A stretch of DNA of 64,000 nucleotides from JBLXBZ01 sp048265185 (lineage in GTDB: Bacteria > Pseudomonadota > Alphaproteobacteria > Rhizobiales > Stappiaceae), in contig JBLXBZ010000006.1 in NCBI GenBank assembly GCA_048265185.1, positions 62,001-126,000 of the forward strand. The letters are read 5' to 3'. A program made the position numbers and the translations under genes. The notes under the pieces are model-generated. The model ran no database searches. It was not told the DNA's origin and saw only the letters and a program-made list of their open reading frames with translations. This document shows, piece by piece, positions 16,664-24,610 of the stretch. The first letter of the stretch is position 1; each line of letters opens with the position of its first letter.

Positions 16664-17233
16664 ATGATGAGCGCGAAGAAAATCTTGATGATCACCGGTG
16701 ATTTCACCGAGGACTATGAAACCATGGTGCCATTCCAGACCCTGTTGGCGGTGGGGCATGAAGTTGATGCGGTGTGCCCGGGCAAGAAGGCTGGCGACAC
16801 GGTGGCGACGTCCATTCATGATTTTGAAGGCGATCAGACGTATACGGAAAAGCGGGGCCATAACTTTGCGCTCAACGCGACATTCGCCGATGTGAACGTC
16901 AATGATTATGACGCGCTTGTGGTGCCGGGCGGCCGGGCGCCGGAATATCTACGCCTCGATAAAGAGGTGATTGCGGCGGTGAAACATTTCTTTGACGCGG
17001 GCAAGCCCGTGGCGGCGATTTGTCATGGCGCGCAGCTTTTGGCGGCGGCGGGCGTGCTCAAGGGGCGCACGTGCTCGGCCTATCCCGCGTGCCGTCCGGA
17101 AGTGGAGCTGGCCGGCGGCGAATATGCGGATATCGCGATTGACGGGGCCGTGACGGACGGCAATCTTGTAACCGCCCCGGCTTGGCCGGCCCATCCCGCT
17201 TGGTTGAAGCAATTCATGGCGGTGTTGGGATAG
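16664..17233 (+). CDS. DJ-1/PfpI family protein
   Basis: A 189-residue class I glutamine-amidotransferase-like protein. The nucleophile elbow AICHGAQLL places Cys120 next to His121, as in PfpI-type proteins, and PGGRAPEYLRLD forms the preceding conserved loop. Family members act as proteases, glyoxalases/deglycases or chaperones; the substrate cannot be told here. GGAGG precedes two adjacent ATGs (16664 and 16667). It is divergent from the TetR gene with a palindrome between them, which may indicate control by that regulator. Confidence 0.88.
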   Translation: MMSAKKILMITGDFTEDYETMVPFQTLLAVGHEVDAVCPGKKAGDTVATSIHDFEGDQTYTEKRGHNFALNATFADVNVNDYDALVVPGGRAPEYLRLDKEVIAAVKHFFDAGKPVAAICHGAQLLAAAGVLKGRTCSAYPACRPEVELAGGEYADIAIDGAVTDGNLVTAPAWPAHPAWLKQFMAVLG

Positions 17234-17342
17234 TTCCCCTGCTTGCGCCGACCGGTCTTTGGACGCGGTCGGCGTGGGAAGTATTTTAGCGCAGTCGTCT
17301 GTGTGCTATGGTCGCGGCGCGATAAACGCTTGGGGGAGAGCG

Positions 17343-17693
17343 ATGTGTGAATTGTTCATCAAGGCTGATCCGCATTTATGGGAAAGCGCCACGCGCTCCC
17401 TGCGTATTGACGGCATGGTGACCAGCGTGAGGCTGGAAAACTTCTTCTGGAGCGTGCTTGAGGAAATCGCTAAACGGGACCACATGAATGTGACCCAATT
17501 GTTGGCGCGCCTGCATCATGAATCCATAGATGAGGGGCATGATCTGGGGAATTTCACGTCGTTCTTGCGCGTTTGCTGCGGACGATATCTCGCGTTGCAA
17601 TTATCCGGCGACGTTCCCAAGGATCTAACCTTGCCGATCAGCGGTCTGAACGCGTCCAGAGTTATTTCCAAGGAAGGCGAAAAACTGCATTGA
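17343..17693 (+). CDS. Ribbon-helix-helix domain protein (RHH_4 type)
   Basis: The 116-residue protein starts MCELFIKADPHLWE and continues with TRSLRIDGMVTSVRLEN, FFWSVLEEIAKRD and a FTSFLRVCCGRYL segment. This is the pattern of a small alphaproteobacterial family with a ribbon-helix-helix fold, usually a DNA-binding dimer. GGGGGAGAG lies just upstream of ATG 17343; the frame is open upstream to 17259 but that part is not conserved-looking. No partner toxin is adjacent. Targets are unknown. Confidence 0.8.
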   Translation: MCELFIKADPHLWESATRSLRIDGMVTSVRLENFFWSVLEEIAKRDHMNVTQLLARLHHESIDEGHDLGNFTSFLRVCCGRYLALQLSGDVPKDLTLPISGLNASRVISKEGEKLH

Positions 17694-17769
17694 CGACCAT
17701 GGGGGTCGCCGCCTCATTTCTTCGGTGGTTACCGAGAGAAAGCATTTCAGGATGAGGGCGGCGGCGGCG

Positions 17770-18519
17770 TCAGATTTCTCCCATGGCCTTGCGGAATCGG
17801 CGAACGCTTTCTCCAAATCCATAAATGAGCGCATCCGCGGTGAAGCCGTGGCCGATGGACATTTCACGTATGAACGGCGCCCGTTTGATTAGCGCGGGAA
17901 TATTATCCACTGTCAGGTCATGGCCGGCGTTGACGCCCAGCCCGCAGGCTTTCGCCGCGTTGGCGGCGACGACGACGCGCTCCAGCTCACGTTTTCCCGC
18001 TTGCGGATCGTCGTAACATGCGCCATAGGGGCCGGTGTAAATCTCGACGCGCTCCGCGCCATAGTCAGCGGCTTTTTCACAGGATATTGGATCCGGATCC
18101 AAAAAAACCGACGCCGTGACTGCCCATTCGCGCGCCGCCGCAATGGCCTCTTTCAGTGGGCCGGTGTCTTTGGAAAAATTCCAGCCGTGATCCGATGTCT
18201 GCTGGCCTGGTTCGTCAGGAACGAACAAGACTTGATCAGGACGATTTTTTTCAACCAACTCCAGAAAGTCCGATGACGGATAGCCCTCCAGACAAAGCTC
18301 CTTGTGGGGGAACTGCTCTTCAATCAGCTCGCTCAAGTCAAATACGTCGGATTTGCGTATATGGCGTTCATCCGGGCGTGGGTGGACGGTGATCCCTTTG
18401 GCTCCGGCCTCCATGGCGCGTTTCGCAAGGTCTGTGACGCTTGGCCATGGCAGATCCCGCCGGTTACGCAGCATAGCCACGGCGTTGACGTTGACGGACA
18501 GACGGGAAGGGCGATCCAT
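17770..18519 (-). CDS. pdxJ: Pyridoxine 5'-phosphate synthase PdxJ
   Basis: Joins 1-deoxyxylulose 5-phosphate with 3-amino-2-oxopropyl phosphate in the last ring-forming step of vitamin B6 synthesis. The 249-residue TIM-barrel begins RLSVNVNAVAMLRNRR (the family more often shows VNIDHVATLR) and has GITVHPRPDERHI, the LCLEGYPS strand, a PDQVLFVPDEPGQ segment and GLGVNAGHDLT near the C-terminus. The common His of the first active-site motif appears replaced (NVNAVAML instead of NIDHVATL), as in the alphaproteobacterial subgroup known to me. It lies downstream of ilvN on the same strand, 186 bp away. Confidence 0.92.
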   Translation of the reverse strand: MDRPSRLSVNVNAVAMLRNRRDLPWPSVTDLAKRAMEAGAKGITVHPRPDERHIRKSDVFDLSELIEEQFPHKELCLEGYPSSDFLELVEKNRPDQVLFVPDEPGQQTSDHGWNFSKDTGPLKEAIAAAREWAVTASVFLDPDPISCEKAADYGAERVEIYTGPYGACYDDPQAGKRELERVVVAANAAKACGLGVNAGHDLTVDNIPALIKRAPFIREMSIGHGFTADALIYGFGESVRRFRKAMGEI

Positions 18520-18705
18520 GGCGGCGACCTTGATAAGGAACGGGATACGGACGGATTTTGATCGTGTGAAACGTTCTTGAATATGTGAAGCCTCGCGGCG
18601 CCGCTGTCAATGTCGAGGGCGCGAGGTCATGATGGTTTGGGGCGTTTTATGTGCGGACCCCGGAAGACCGGGATCCGCTGCTCGCGGCGCGGCGGCGCGG
18701 AAAAG

Positions 18706-19278
18706 TTACAGGGCTTCGGCGCCCCGCTGAAGGGCGGCGACGCCCGAACGCGAGACTTCCACCAGCCCCAGCGGGGCCATGATCAGGATGAATTGCTCCA
18801 CCTTGTTGGTGCGCCCGGTGATTTCGAAAACGAAATGCTCGGTGGTTGCGTCGATCACTGTCGCTCGAAAAGCTTCGGCGAGACGCAAGGCTTCGAGGCG
18901 TTTTTCGCCGACGCCGCTTACTTTGACCAAGGCAAGCTCGCGTTCGAGAGGTTTGTCCTGATTGTGAATGCGGGCCTGAACGGTAAGGTCGATAACTCTG
19001 TGCACCGGCACGAGACGTTCGAGTTGATGGCGGATCTGGTCAATCACCATGGGCGTTCCCGTGGTGACGATGGTGATCCGGGAGAGATGTTTCTCATGTT
19101 CCGTCTCCGAAACCGTGAGACTGTCGATATTGTACCCTCTGCCGGAGAAAAGACCGATCACCCGAGCAAGGACGCCCGGCTCGTTGTCCACGAGAACGGA
19201 GAGCGTATGGGTTTCGCGTTCATCCGGCGTTTCCGTCATGAAGTAGGCGGAAGGGGCGTTGAGGTTCTGTGCGTTCAT
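18706..19278 (-). CDS. ilvN: Acetolactate synthase small (regulatory) subunit
   Basis: Regulatory subunit that gives valine feedback to acetolactate synthase. The 190-residue protein has an N-terminal ACT domain (HTLSVLVDNEPGVLARVIGLF at about 24-44, quoted in part, then GRGYNIDSLTVSETE) and a second ACT-like C-terminal domain. AAGGAG precedes ATG 19278. It starts 17 bp after the ilvB stop, so it is cotranscribed with the catalytic subunit and falls under the same leader attenuation. Confidence 0.95.
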   Translation of the reverse strand: MNAQNLNAPSAYFMTETPDERETHTLSVLVDNEPGVLARVIGLFSGRGYNIDSLTVSETEHEKHLSRITIVTTGTPMVIDQIRHQLERLVPVHRVIDLTVQARIHNQDKPLERELALVKVSGVGEKRLEALRLAEAFRATVIDATTEHFVFEITGRTNKVEQFILIMAPLGLVEVSRSGVAALQRGAEAL

Positions 19279-19295
19279 GAGTTCGCTCCTTGGCC

Positions 19296-21080
19296 TTATA
19301 CGAGGGATTGACCGGCCGAGCCGATGGCTTTGGCGAGGGCTTCGTCATTGGCTTCGTCCGGCAACAGCATTTCATTATGCGCTTTGCCGGAGGGGATCAT
19401 CGGGAAGCAATTGGTGAGGCTTGCGACCCGGCAGTCGAAAATCACCGGCTTGGGGCAGGCGATCATTTCCGCAATAGCGTCGTCCAGCTCGTCCGGCTTC
19501 TCGACCTTCATGCCGACGCCGCCATAGGCTTCCGCCAATTTGACGAAATCGGGCAGGCTTTCCGTATAGGAGTGGGACAGGCGGTTGCCATGCAGCAGTT
19601 GCTGCCACTGGCGCACCATGCCCATATACTGGTTGTTCAGGATAAAGATTTTGACGGGCAGCTCGAATTGCACCGCCGTCGACATTTCCTGAATATTCAT
19701 CAAGATGGAGGCGTCGCCGGCGATGTCGATGCAAAGGGCGTCGGGATTGGCCACTTGCGCGCCGATGATTGCGGGCAGTCCATATCCCATTGTTCCCAGA
19801 CCGCCGGATGTGAGCCAGTGGTTCGGCTCTTCAAAGCCCATGAACTGGGCCGCCCACATCTGGTGTTGGCCAACTTCCGTTGAAATGAAGGTTTCGCGGG
19901 ACTTTGTGGCTTCAAACAGTCGTTGCAAGGCGAATTGCGGCATGATGACTTCGGAGGAAGGGCGATAGGCGAGGCAGTTGCGCGCTTTCCAGCCGGCGAT
20001 TTTTTCATCCCATTCCGTCATTGAAGCTGGGTCGAGTTTCAATGAGGAGCTGCGCCAGAGGCGAACGAAATCTTCCAGCACGTGGCCGATGTCGCCAATG
20101 ATCGGTATATCCACCATCACGGATTTATTTATCGATGAGGGATCGATGTCGATGTGAATTTTCTTGGAGTTCGGCGAGAAAGCGTCAAGGCGCCCGGTGA
20201 TGCGGTCGTCAAAACGCGCGCCGACGCAGATCATCACATCGCAGTCATGCATGGCCATATTGGCTTCATAGGTGCCATGCATTCCCAGCATGCCAAGCCA
20301 CTTCTCTCCTGAGGCGGGGTAGGCGCCGAGGCCCATCAAGGTAGAGGTGATCGGGATGCCTGTGAGACTGACGAATTCGCGCAGTAACTGGCTTGCGGCC
20401 TTGCCGGAGTTGACAACCCCGCCGCCGGTGTAGAGCACAGGGCGCTTCGCTGTGGCGATCAGCTCCAGCGCGGCGCGAATGGCCTGGGAGTCGCCTTTCA
20501 GTTGTGGGCGATAACTCTTGTGCGTGATATTGGCGGGTGGATCATAAGAGCTGCTTGCGAATTGCACGTCTTTGGGAATGTCGACGACCACGGGGCCGGG
20601 GCGTCCGGACATGGCCACATAAAAGGCTTCATACATGATCCGCGGCAGATCTTCGATCCGGCGCACCAGCCAATTATGTTTTGTGCAGGGGCGCGTGATG
20701 CCGACGGTGTCGCATTCCTGGAACGCGTCGGAGCCTATCAGGTGGGTGGGAACTTGGCCGGTGATGCACACGAGCGGGATTGAGTCCAGCATTGCGTCCG
20801 TGAGAGCGGTGACCATATTGGTCGCGCCAGGGCCGGAGGTGACTAAAACGACGCCGGGCTTGCCGGTGGAGCGGGCGTAGCCTTCCGCGGCGTGGCCGGC
20901 GCCTTGCTCGTGGCGAACAAGAATGTGCTCAATGTCGTCTTGCTGAATAATCTCGTCATAGATGGGAAGCACCGCCCCGCCCGGATATCCGAACACATGC
21001 TCTACTCCGTGATCCTTCAGCGCTTGCAGCACCATTTCGGCGCCGGTCATCTCGCGTTTCTCCATTATCTCGCGTTTCAT
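19296..21080 (-). CDS. ilvB: Acetolactate synthase large (catalytic) subunit
   Basis: Thiamine-diphosphate enzyme that makes acetolactate from pyruvate, first common step for valine, leucine and isoleucine. About 594 residues from ATG 21080. It has the N-terminal FGYPGGAVLPIYDE region, catalytic glutamate in RHEQGAGHAAEGYAR, the central FAD/nucleotide-like domain, and the ThDP-magnesium motif GDASILMNIQE through ILNNQYMGMV. GAGGAAAG before 21080 favours this start over the upstream ATG at 21128. The mRNA leader carries an Ile/Leu/Val-rich peptide and a strong terminator. Confidence 0.96.
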   Translation of the reverse strand: MKREIMEKREMTGAEMVLQALKDHGVEHVFGYPGGAVLPIYDEIIQQDDIEHILVRHEQGAGHAAEGYARSTGKPGVVLVTSGPGATNMVTALTDAMLDSIPLVCITGQVPTHLIGSDAFQECDTVGITRPCTKHNWLVRRIEDLPRIMYEAFYVAMSGRPGPVVVDIPKDVQFASSSYDPPANITHKSYRPQLKGDSQAIRAALELIATAKRPVLYTGGGVVNSGKAASQLLREFVSLTGIPITSTLMGLGAYPASGEKWLGMLGMHGTYEANMAMHDCDVMICVGARFDDRITGRLDAFSPNSKKIHIDIDPSSINKSVMVDIPIIGDIGHVLEDFVRLWRSSSLKLDPASMTEWDEKIAGWKARNCLAYRPSSEVIMPQFALQRLFEATKSRETFISTEVGQHQMWAAQFMGFEEPNHWLTSGGLGTMGYGLPAIIGAQVANPDALCIDIAGDASILMNIQEMSTAVQFELPVKIFILNNQYMGMVRQWQQLLHGNRLSHSYTESLPDFVKLAEAYGGVGMKVEKPDELDDAIAEMIACPKPVIFDCRVASLTNCFPMIPSGKAHNEMLLPDEANDEALAKAIGSAGQSLV

Positions 21081-21171
21081 CGTGATCTTTCCTCGGCTGG
21101 ACCCGAACTCCCGGCTCCAATGGTTCATGGCGGCTCGGGCGTATTTTTCTCACCCGGCTGATTTACGCAAC

Positions 21172-21195
21172 AAAAAAGGTCTCCGAAGAGACCTT
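21172..21195 (-). terminator. ilvB attenuator terminator with UUCG loop
   Basis: On the minus strand, AAGGTCTC-TTCG-GAGACCTT forms a perfect 8-bp stem with the very stable C(UUCG)G tetraloop, directly followed by T residues (A-run 21172-21177 on the plus strand). It lies between the leader peptide and ilvB, about 92 bp before the start codon, exactly where an attenuator should be. Confidence 0.92.
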
Positions 21196-21223
21196 GGCGC
21201 GCACCGTCGTTCCGATAAGGGGG

Positions 21224-21280
21224 TTACCCTCGGACGGCGCGCCTTCCCACAAGCACAATAATGTTCGACAGTTTAATCAC
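21224..21280 (-). CDS. ivbL: ilvB leader peptide (branched-chain attenuator peptide)
   Basis: An 18-residue frame starts at GTG 21280 and ends in TAA: MIKLSNIIVLVGRRAVRG. Seven of its first eleven residues are Ile, Leu or Val counting only those after the start, with the run IIVLV in the middle, so it can sense all three branched-chain aminoacyl-tRNAs. It lies 29 bp before a strong intrinsic terminator that precedes ilvB. GC-rich segments around its end (GGCGCGC with GCGCGCC, and CCGAGGG with CCC..TCGG) can form alternative stems. Attenuation of ilvBN is established in other proteobacteria including Caulobacter; the peptide here is read directly from sequence. The ribosome-binding site is weak. 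Confidence 0.8.
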   Translation of the reverse strand: MIKLSNIIVLVGRRAVRG

Positions 21281-21744
21281 GGCGGTCTGCTTTCGTATCC
21301 ATAATTGAGCGTGTCATTTTGAATTTTGCGTTAGAATTTAAGGCTTCACGTCTGTTTCAGCCTGTCTTCTACGCAAAATCACAAAGGCGACTGCTATAGA
21401 AGCGCCTAAGCTCGCGCACTTTAGCCAGATGGCAAAGGAGGGTCAAGTCGATAGTTTTTAAATTTCAATAAAGCGGCGGCGCTTTGTCAAATATTGCGTG
21501 CGAGTGGCTTGATGCCTTTGAAGTTCGAATGGGCGCTGATCCTTTTTGGGGGGGGGTAAAGTTTTTCGTCAGGGAAATGTCGTCAAATCTTCGTGGAATC
21601 GTTATTTTACGCTTGCATTGGATGGAAACGGTTCGTATAAGCGCGACCTCATGAGAGCGGCGTTTTTAGCTATTCGCAATTGCGAAAAAAACGTTCGACC
21701 AGCATCGTTGACGCTCTTCATGAATGGTTCGCTGAAATAGCGAC
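21281..21744. other. Intergenic region between the ilvB leader and tRNA-Lys
   Basis: Holds the probable ilvB promoter (21418-21446, minus strand) and upstream sequence for the tRNA. A 64-codon plus-strand frame at 21546-21740 runs up to the tRNA but has no ribosome-binding site or recognisable motif, so I do not call it. A G-run lies at about 21548-21556. Confidence 0.5.
21418..21446 (-). promoter_or_regulatory. Candidate sigma-70 promoter for the ilvB leader
   Basis: On the minus strand TTGACC (21446-21441) is followed after 17 bp by TAAAGT (21423-21418), a fair match to the housekeeping promoter. Transcription would begin near 21411, about 130 bases before the leader peptide start. Confidence 0.4.
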
Positions 21745-21820
21745 GGGTGTATAGCTCAGTTGGTAGAGCATCTGACTCTTAATCAGACGGTCCCGGGTTC
21801 GAATCCCTGTGCACCCACCA
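21745..21820 (+). tRNA. tRNA-Lys (anticodon CTT)
   Basis: A 76-base cloverleaf with encoded CCA. Acceptor arms GGGTGTA and TGCACCC pair (one GT). The D arm contains AGCTCAGTTGGTAGAGC, the anticodon loop is CTCTTAA with anticodon CTT, and the T arm has GGGTTCGAATCCC. It reads AAG codons. It stands alone, with AT-rich DNA and an RTX-type gene immediately downstream. Confidence 0.97.
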
Positions 21821-22076
21821 AATTTCTTTCCATCAAATTTCATAAGTTAAGTTGCGATTGGTTAATTGTAACTTTGGTTATTGTAATTATATATTTTACT
21901 ATCAAGTAGCTTTATTAATATATTTTACAATAATTATGATTTGTTTTTAAGTAATTTTAATTGATATATTTTATAGTTTATTTTGGATTTATTGTCTTCG
22001 ATTCATTTTTAATTAATTTTTACTTCTATATTGACTGAGTGCCCATGTTCTTTTCAGTGGCTTATAGGAGAAATTA

Positions 22077-23081
22077 ATGTATTTTCTGAATTTTTCTAAT
22101 TTAACCTCTAAAGGCAATAATTCTTTTGTGGTTGGAGATAATTCTGTTAAGTCTTATTATGATTATAAGGCTGATAATGACATTAATAATTCAAATGAAA
22201 ATTCGTATAATGAAGTAGTTTCGTCTTTATCATTAGATAAAAATTCTGATTTTGCTTTTTCGTCTTCGGAATCTCATTCGGCTTCACTTGAAGGTGTTTT
22301 TGCGTTATCTTCGGAATCTCATCAGGCTTCACTTGATGACGTTTTTCCGCCGTCTTCGGAAGTGGCTTACGGTGATGCTTTCGAATCTGGTTTATCTTTT
22401 GCCCAAAAGCAAAGCGTCCCTTTAAATACGATTTTCGGAACTGAAGGCGCCGACATTATTTCTGGCGGCGAGGGTAATGATTTTATCGCCACGTTTGGAG
22501 GTAATGACGTTATTCACGGGAGCGCGGGCATTGATATGATTCAGTGCGGCGACGGTTTGGATACGGTCATGTTCGAATTGATGCGCGCTGGCGTGGAGAC
22601 CACTGTTGGCGGGGAGCTTGAGGTGTCGGTCAGATCTGAATTGGGGATCTCCACATTGGAGGGCGTTGAACGCGTCGTTTTGAAGGATGCGACTCTTGCG
22701 CTTGATCTGGATGGAGCGGCGGGACAAGCCTATCGTTTATATCAAGTGGCGCTTGGCGATGCGGACGACGGCGCGGCTTTAGGGCAAAGTATCGTTGCGC
22801 TTGACGAAGGACTTTCGCTTCATGACTTGGCCTCGACGTTAATGGCGTCTGCGAAGTTTGAGAGCTTTTATGGGGTAGGTTTAACAAACGCGGAATTCGT
22901 CGCCGATCTTTACGAGAATGGTTTGCAGCGTGTGGCGAATCCGGCCGAAATTGATGGTTGGGTCTCTCGACTTGAGAATGAAGGATATGACCGCAGTGAT
23001 GTTTTGCTGGGTTTTTCCGAAAGTACGGAAGTCAGAGCTTTGGTCGCCGATGCGGTTGATGATGGCATTTGGTTTACCTGA
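22077..23081 (+). CDS. RTX-repeat, DUF4214-containing probable type I-secreted protein
   Basis: Three parts in 334 residues. Residues 1-110 are Asn/Ser-rich, very AT-rich in DNA, and hold two 15-residue repeats (SSESHSASLEGVFAL and SSESHQASLDDVFPP). Residues 120-165 contain calcium-binding nonapeptide-like units (GGEGNDFIA, GGNDVIHG, GDGLDTVMF) and an IFGTEGADIISGG lead-in. The C-terminal part (about 265-330) has the DUF4214 pattern: FVADLYENGLQRVANPAEIDGW and LLGFSESTE. No Sec signal is present, as expected for type I export guided from the C-terminus. No exporter genes are nearby. A terminator follows directly. Function unknown; extracellular or surface-layer role is inferred. Confidence 0.8.
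   Translation: MYFLNFSNLTSKGNNSFVVGDNSVKSYYDYKADNDINNSNENSYNEVVSSLSLDKNSDFAFSSSESHSASLEGVFALSSESHQASLDDVFPPSSEVAYGDAFESGLSFAQKQSVPLNTIFGTEGADIISGGEGNDFIATFGGNDVIHGSAGIDMIQCGDGLDTVMFELMRAGVETTVGGELEVSVRSELGISTLEGVERVVLKDATLALDLDGAAGQAYRLYQVALGDADDGAALGQSIVALDEGLSLHDLASTLMASAKFESFYGVGLTNAEFVADLYENGLQRVANPAEIDGWVSRLENEGYDRSDVLLGFSESTEVRALVADAVDDGIWFT
22263..22352 (+). repeat. 45-bp in-frame tandem repeat in the RTX gene
   Basis: Two 45-base units (22263-22307, 22308-22352) begin with TCTTCGGAATCTCAT and share GCTTCACTTGA; a third partial unit starts at 22353. Each encodes a 15-residue SSESH-x-ASL block. Confidence 0.8.
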
Positions 23082-23136
23082 GTAGATTGATTTTAAGTGA
23101 GTTTCGATTAATTTATTCCAAGTTTTGGCATCCTGG

Positions 23137-23165
23137 AGCTGGCTGTGCTTTGCAGCCAGCTTTTT
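23137..23165 (+). terminator. Intrinsic terminator after the RTX gene
   Basis: Perfect 9-bp stem AGCTGGCTG/CAGCCAGCT (23137-23145 with 23153-23161), 7-base loop, then TTTTT. It isolates the RTX gene as a single-gene transcript and lies just before the GST-like gene. Confidence 0.9.
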
Positions 23166-23176
23166 GTTGTGAGCAA

Positions 23177-23878
23177 ATGGATGAATATGAAATGACGTCG
23201 GGCGCTGAATCTTCTTTGCCGATATTATATTCCTTTCGTCGGTGCCCTTATGCAATGCGGGCGCGTTTGGCGGTTCTTTCAAGCGGCGTGCGCTGCGAGT
23301 TGCGCGAAATTCTTCTGCGAGACAAGGCGCCCGAATTTCTCGCCGCCTCTCCATCGGCGACGGTTCCCGCGTTGGCGACGTTTGATGGGACGGTGATCGA
23401 CGAAAGCCTCGACATTATGTTGTGGGCGCTTCGATGGAATGATCCTGAGCAGCTTTTATCTCCCGCGCTGGCGGATTTGTCGGAAATGCTGACGTTGATT
23501 AACGAAAATGACAATGAATTTAAAAGTTGTCTGGATCGTTACAAATATCCCAATCGGTTTCCCGAGGAGAATCCAATAGAGCGCAGAGACCGCGGTCTTG
23601 ACTGGTTAAGGGGACTGGATGAACGGCTGGCCTCGCGCGCGTGTCTGTTTGGCGAAGGTTACAGCCTCGCGGATCTGGCGATTTTGCCATTTGTTCGTCA
23701 ATTCGCGCATGTTGATAGAACTTGGTTTGACGATGCGCCAATTCCACATGCGCGCCGGTGGCTGTTGACCTTCAAAGCGTCGGAGCGTTTCGCCAAAATC
23801 ATGCTGAAGTATGAAAAATGGGAGGAGGGCGCGAAATCGGTTTTCTTTCCAGATACCGCGCCGCCTGCTGTTTTTTGA
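23177..23878 (+). CDS. Glutathione S-transferase-like protein
   Basis: About 234 residues with a thioredoxin-like N-terminal domain (LYSFRRCPYAMRARLA, Cys23 in the CPYA motif, then TVPAL and DESLDIMLW) and an all-helical C-terminal domain ending around SLADLAILPFVRQF. The CPYA motif puts a cysteine where omega-class GSTs and glutaredoxins have theirs, so thiol-transfer or deglutathionylation is likelier than classical conjugation. ATG 23177 or 23192 may start it; the frame upstream crosses the terminator and is rejected. Substrate unknown. Confidence 0.85.
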   Translation: MDEYEMTSGAESSLPILYSFRRCPYAMRARLAVLSSGVRCELREILLRDKAPEFLAASPSATVPALATFDGTVIDESLDIMLWALRWNDPEQLLSPALADLSEMLTLINENDNEFKSCLDRYKYPNRFPEENPIERRDRGLDWLRGLDERLASRACLFGEGYSLADLAILPFVRQFAHVDRTWFDDAPIPHARRWLLTFKASERFAKIMLKYEKWEEGAKSVFFPDTAPPAVF

Positions 23879-23963
23879 TCTTTATTATAGTGGCGTGAGG
23901 GTGATTTTATAATTTTATTCGCGCTAAAGTTGATGCTTGGCATGGAGAAATCTCATGCTAAAG

Positions 23964-23993
23964 TGATCTTTCTGAGGACGCCGCCCGTATTCT
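23964..23993 (+). promoter_or_regulatory. Candidate RpoE (ECF) autoregulatory promoter
   Basis: TGATCT (23964-23969), 18 bases, then TATTCT (23988-23993). The TGATC element with an 18-bp spacer agrees with the promoter type used by Rhodobacter RpoE of the ChrR-controlled group, which activates its own operon. It would start transcripts near 24000, favouring ATG 24041 for the sigma gene. Confidence 0.5.
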
Positions 23994-24040
23994 TTTCATG
24001 ACGATGGAATCGAATGGGAGGATTAGCGAAGGTAGCATCC

Positions 24041-24610
24041 ATGCGCGAGGTCGAGATGCTCGACACACCTTACCTGCACAGGCAAGCTCTTGAGCAGGTG
24101 GCGGGCGCGCGCGATCATAGGGCGTTCAAACTCTTGTTTGAATATTACGCTCCGCGCTTGAAAAGCTTCATGATGAAATCCATGACATCGCCAGCTATAG
24201 CCGATGATCTTGTGCAGGAAACCATGGTCAGGGTTTGGCGCAAAGCGCATCTGTTTAATCCTGAAAAAGCGCAGGCGAGCACGTGGATTTTCACGATTGC
24301 GCGCAATGTTCGGATAGATAAACTGCGCCAGCAGTCATCCCGATATTTTATTGATGTGAATGAATTGGATCTTGAAGATGGGGCGGCGTGTCCGGAAGCG
24401 GTTATCTCTCAGCAACAAATTTCGAAAAAAGTGATGGACGCCCTGAATATTTTGCCGCCGGATCAGAAAGAAGTTCTTTTGCTTTCCTATCTTGAAAATC
24501 TTGCTCAAGGGGAGATTGCTCAACGCCTTTCGATCCCATTGGGAACGGTTAAGTCGAGAATGCGTCTCGCCTATCGAAAAATGCGAGATCAATTGGGAGA
24601 TTTGACGTGA
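24041..24610 (+). CDS. rpoE: ECF sigma factor, RpoE type controlled by ChrR
   Basis: About 189 residues with sigma region 2 (LLFEYYAPRLKSFMMK, then DDLVQETMVRVWRKAHLF and STWIFTIARNVRIDKLR) and region 4 (LPPDQKEVLLLSYLENLAQ, then IPLGTVKSRMRLAYRKMR). No region 3, as in ECF factors. The frame also offers ATG 24014, but that would leave almost no leader after the predicted promoter. GAAGG precedes 24041. It overlaps the anti-sigma gene by four bases (GTGA). In Rhodobacter sphaeroides the related pair governs the singlet-oxygen response. Confidence 0.92.
   Translation: MREVEMLDTPYLHRQALEQVAGARDHRAFKLLFEYYAPRLKSFMMKSMTSPAIADDLVQETMVRVWRKAHLFNPEKAQASTWIFTIARNVRIDKLRQQSSRYFIDVNELDLEDGAACPEAVISQQQISKKVMDALNILPPDQKEVLLLSYLENLAQGEIAQRLSIPLGTVKSRMRLAYRKMRDQLGDLT

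Noticed and set aside
17343..17693. Antitoxin of a toxin-antitoxin pair (ribbon-helix-helix protein)
   Set aside because: No toxin-like gene is adjacent on either side, and the sequence fits a stand-alone alphaproteobacterial RHH family.
18610..19311. 233-codon plus-strand frame opposite ilvN
   Set aside because: Antisense shadow of the acetolactate synthase small subunit; composition follows third-position GC bias of the real gene.
21546..21740. 64-codon plus-strand frame just before tRNA-Lys
   Set aside because: No ribosome-binding site, no recognisable motif, preceded by a G-run and running into the tRNA; treated as noncoding.
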